Below, in pieces: positions 62,801 to 64,000 of a DNA stretch of 64,000 bases (within the stretch, counting starts at the first letter, position 1; the number at the start of each line of letters is the position of its first letter). The notes below the pieces were generated by a model that did not search any database, was not told the DNA's origin, and saw only the letters and a program-made list of their open reading frames with translations. The stretch is from Promethearchaeota archaeon (lineage in GTDB: Archaea > Asgardarchaeota > Lokiarchaeia > Sigyniarchaeales > SOKP01): assembly GCA_019058365.1 (NCBI GenBank), contig JAHPZE010000015.1, positions 33,873 to 97,872 of the forward strand, written 5' to 3'. Both the position numbers and the translations under genes were made by a program.

Positions 62801-64000
62801 GCTTTCAATAATTATTCGGTGCTTATTAATACAACTGATTTAAGTCAAGGAGCAAATTTCTTAGCTATATTCGCTCGAAAAATAGGATTTGAAGCTCATT
62901 CGATTTCACTTGTTATAAATATTATTCGAATAGAAACAAATCTAACTTTATTCATAGATGGTGCGGATATAACATCTGACCCCTCAATTAATCGATATCC
63001 AAACGAAATGATTAATATTACAGTTTCATATGATAGATCTATTCCATTTGGTCATATTCCTGGTGCTACTGTGGACATAAATGGTTCAGGAGTATCAGAG
63101 CTTCTTCCCGAAGCTTTCAATAATTATTCGGTGCTTATTAATACAACTGATTTAAGTCAAGGAGTAAATTTCCTAACTATATTCGCTCAAAAAGATGATT
63201 ATGAATCTCAGAGTATTTTACTTGTTATAAATATCATTCAAATAGAAACAGATTTATCATTATTTATAGATGGTGAGGATATAACATCTGATCCCTCAAT
63301 TACCCGATATCCAAACGAAATAATAAATGTTACAGTTTCATATGATAGATCTATTACAGTGAGCCATATTCCTGGTGCTACTGTGGACATAAATGGTTCA
63401 GGAATCTCAGAGTTAATTTATGAGGCTTTCAATAATTATTCGGTACTTATAAATACGAACGATTTAAATCAAGGAGCAAACTTCTTAACAATTTATGCTC
63501 GAAAAAATGGATATGAGCCTCAGACTATTTCACTTGTTATACAGATTATTCAAATTGAAACGGATTTATCATTATTTATAGATGGTGAGGATGTAACATC
63601 AGATCCATCAATCAACAGATATCCAAATGAAACCCTCAATATTACTGTTTCATATGACAGGTCTGTTCCATTCAGTCATATTCCTGGTGCTACTGTGGAT
63701 ATTAATGGTTCAGGAATCTCAGAGTTAATTTATGAAGCTTTCAATAATTATTCGGTACTTATAAATACAAATGATTTAAATCAAGGAGCAAACTTCCTAA
63801 CAATTTATGCTCGAAAAAATGGATATGAACCTCAGACTATTTTACTTGTTATACAGATTATTCAAATTGAAACGGATTTATCATTATTTATAAATGGTGA
63901 GGATGTAACATCTGATCCCTCAATTACCCGATATCCAAATGAAATCCTCAATATTACTGTTTCATATGACAGGTCTGTTCCATTCAGTCATATTCCTGGT
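59843..64000 (+). CDS. Large secreted surface protein with tandem repeats (partial, runs off the window)
   Basis: The frame is open from TTG 59843 to the end of the window (1386 codons) without a stop, so the C-terminus is missing. Residues 5-18 are basic and 19-34 strongly hydrophobic (LALSFLFFSFFFITF), a signal peptide or N-terminal anchor. The rest is rich in Asn, Thr, Tyr and NxS/NxT sequons, as for a glycosylated extracellular archaeal protein. Residues about 60-380 look like a beta-rich, carbohydrate-binding-like region. Later parts are Ig-like beta-sandwich modules of about 100 residues. From residue 926 (62618) modules repeat every 104 residues. Alternative starts upstream (GTG 59833) hit stops. 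Adhesin, S-layer-associated or sheath roles are possible. Confidence 0.85.
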   Translation, partial: MPVKKFRYLQVNRINKKKILALSFLFFSFFFITFSNNFNINRIINQNEQINEDIGVGNLKTQDLSVDNIFSGIGEPWKVSHWANRTDYNLLVSFNNGTSDTKYMSLGSGWEGYQLNGTIKNLYDKRNWVNGTFEAGNDDGTFGTNENDSNDVLNWTFVKSDIIGYTNPMSGNYYDDGNAETQYQNCLELRITGGGSGRGYDQGDACYWYTDFVIPRGDVIDGEINFAVYPQQFNGYGNHFVFQVLINDVNVYTRGLLALVEECPDPINGDWLNVIVPLDVYFDNIQVFPDNVKDMNVTLKFKRVGETLDTPSYLPNYRVFVDNVSLIVKTQVNATQIGLRMNNEPVVDGEGWGNGKVSQISTWTSSPVNIQFDSTEANPSPEMGGYEVEFETDLNLYAKKIDDNSDYKPNFDGVNFEVSNNSYVEWETYARVSVPTGYEETNMSIVFPEDVNITWISNAEYPNTNMLKYCDNSTLGILKVFNFSETPDGFWWVKGRSPNYCSDLKIYNNATGSWILDNTFFSGEYINITAEIGNSVGCLDISNYIENTQAQLYLKFPNGTIWTAENQIKPVADTGIVHFDPILIPSDAPNYEVGNYHAIITWNNSYSSSNLNETGLIYKTFTVNHNSTLIPDEYIYTNIYEGDTVNLKVSFYDPKNDKPIEDANISLTNFTGGIQYFDEINPGYYLLIFNTSGGNAGDNNLTIYATHPSYQNNEVNITIEVIYYTSLTAEEYPSIEVPWNNNVTIHLNYTVTSDDSPIMNANPTVYWNDDWSIKSGNGLYNITCNTSKYQVNTAHNLRIKFDEIGYESQTIIISIDVVERDTYIDEIFINNHDCTLNRSYNIQPGDLMNITVKYKDNDAGGSLIHDAMVTLNGTGIGEIFTDNINFYNLTLNTTQLSIGIYFLNIIAHKDNYTAITELLTINVYQIETDLTLFIDGADVTSDPSITRYRNEMINVTVSYDRSVPFGHIPGAIVDINGSGVSELLPEAFNNYSVLINTTDLSQGANFLAIFARKIGFEAHSISLVINIIRIETNLTLFIDGADITSDPSINRYPNEMINITVSYDRSIPFGHIPGATVDINGSGVSELLPEAFNNYSVLINTTDLSQGVNFLTIFAQKDDYESQSILLVINIIQIETDLSLFIDGEDITSDPSITRYPNEIINVTVSYDRSITVSHIPGATVDINGSGISELIYEAFNNYSVLINTNDLNQGANFLTIYARKNGYEPQTISLVIQIIQIETDLSLFIDGEDVTSDPSINRYPNETLNITVSYDRSVPFSHIPGATVDINGSGISELIYEAFNNYSVLINTNDLNQGANFLTIYARKNGYEPQTILLVIQIIQIETDLSLFINGEDVTSDPSITRYPNEILNITVSYDRSVPFSHIPG
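62618..64000 (+). repeat. 312-bp tandem repeat array (104 aa units) in the surface protein gene
   Basis: Units begin at 62618, 62930, 63242, 63554 and 63866, each exactly 312 bp apart; the fifth is cut by the window end. Each unit opens with a segment like IETDLSLFIDGEDVTSDPS, contains GHIPGATVDINGSG and NNYSVLINT, and ends in LVIQIIQ. Units 3-5 are more alike than units 1-2, so the array seems to be expanding toward the right. Confidence 0.95.

Noticed and set aside
62618..64000. Repeat array as CRISPR or mobile element
   Set aside because: The units are 312 bp, in frame and protein-coding, with no spacers or terminal inverted repeats.

Overview
The window is strongly AT-rich and reads as a piece of an Asgard archaeal genome, most likely from Lokiarchaeia or close relatives. 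The grounds are many eukaryote-like small GTPases (Rag/Gtr-like, Arf-like and Ras/Rab-like), longin and Roadblock/LC7 folds, BRE/TATA-type promoters, an archaeal-style cis-prenyltransferase, and a very large bacterial-type two-component repertoire. The lineage is inferred from gene content; no rRNA or ribosomal protein gene is present to confirm it.

Positions 1-11301 are mostly metabolic: a cis-prenyltransferase, a helical-repeat protein, a GCS2/YbdK-like ligase, a UroD-type methyltransferase with its corrinoid protein, an ArsB/NhaD-type transporter, a HEPN/MNT toxin-antitoxin pair and an amidohydrolase. Positions 11464-14324 are a minus-strand operon of a double-longin protein, a RagA-like GTPase and a longin-Arf GTPase.

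Positions 14765-37956 are a signalling island. A minus-strand operon of about 10 kb (26085 down to 16041) starts with a complete stressosome-type module: RsbR-like STAS, RsbS-like STAS, RsbT-like kinase, and an RsbT-RsbX fusion. It continues into PAS/GAF histidine kinases, REC-PAS kinases and stand-alone receivers. No sigma factor or RsbU is seen, so the output is probably the two-component part. Next to it lie two giant multi-PAS kinases (1348 and 1931 aa) on opposite strands and an RHH-DHp-REC protein.

Positions 38159-58362 are the GTPase island. Plus-strand genes from 39884 to 53313 alternate longin proteins, Rag-like GTPases (three carrying a C-terminal winged helix), multi-PAS histidine kinases, a 7TM-longin-like histidine kinase and a receiver. 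Around them sit an HhH-Arf-polyproline protein, a Ras-like GTPase with an altered switch II, a longin-coiled-coil protein, an Arf-Roadblock protein and a Roadblock protein. Longin folds fused to kinase parts in two proteins, with Rag GTPases between the kinases, suggest a signalling system that couples histidine kinases to Rag-type GTPases. This is the main candidate for an undescribed system here.

The right end holds a small Cys-rich ORF, an SDR enzyme lacking the normal YxxxK motif, and a large secreted surface protein with 312-bp tandem repeats that runs off the window. Recent duplication is visible: a receiver gene copied 5 kb away, a PAS block shared without visible difference by two kinases on opposite strands, and a shared promoter module in front of the stressosome operon and the 1348-aa kinase.
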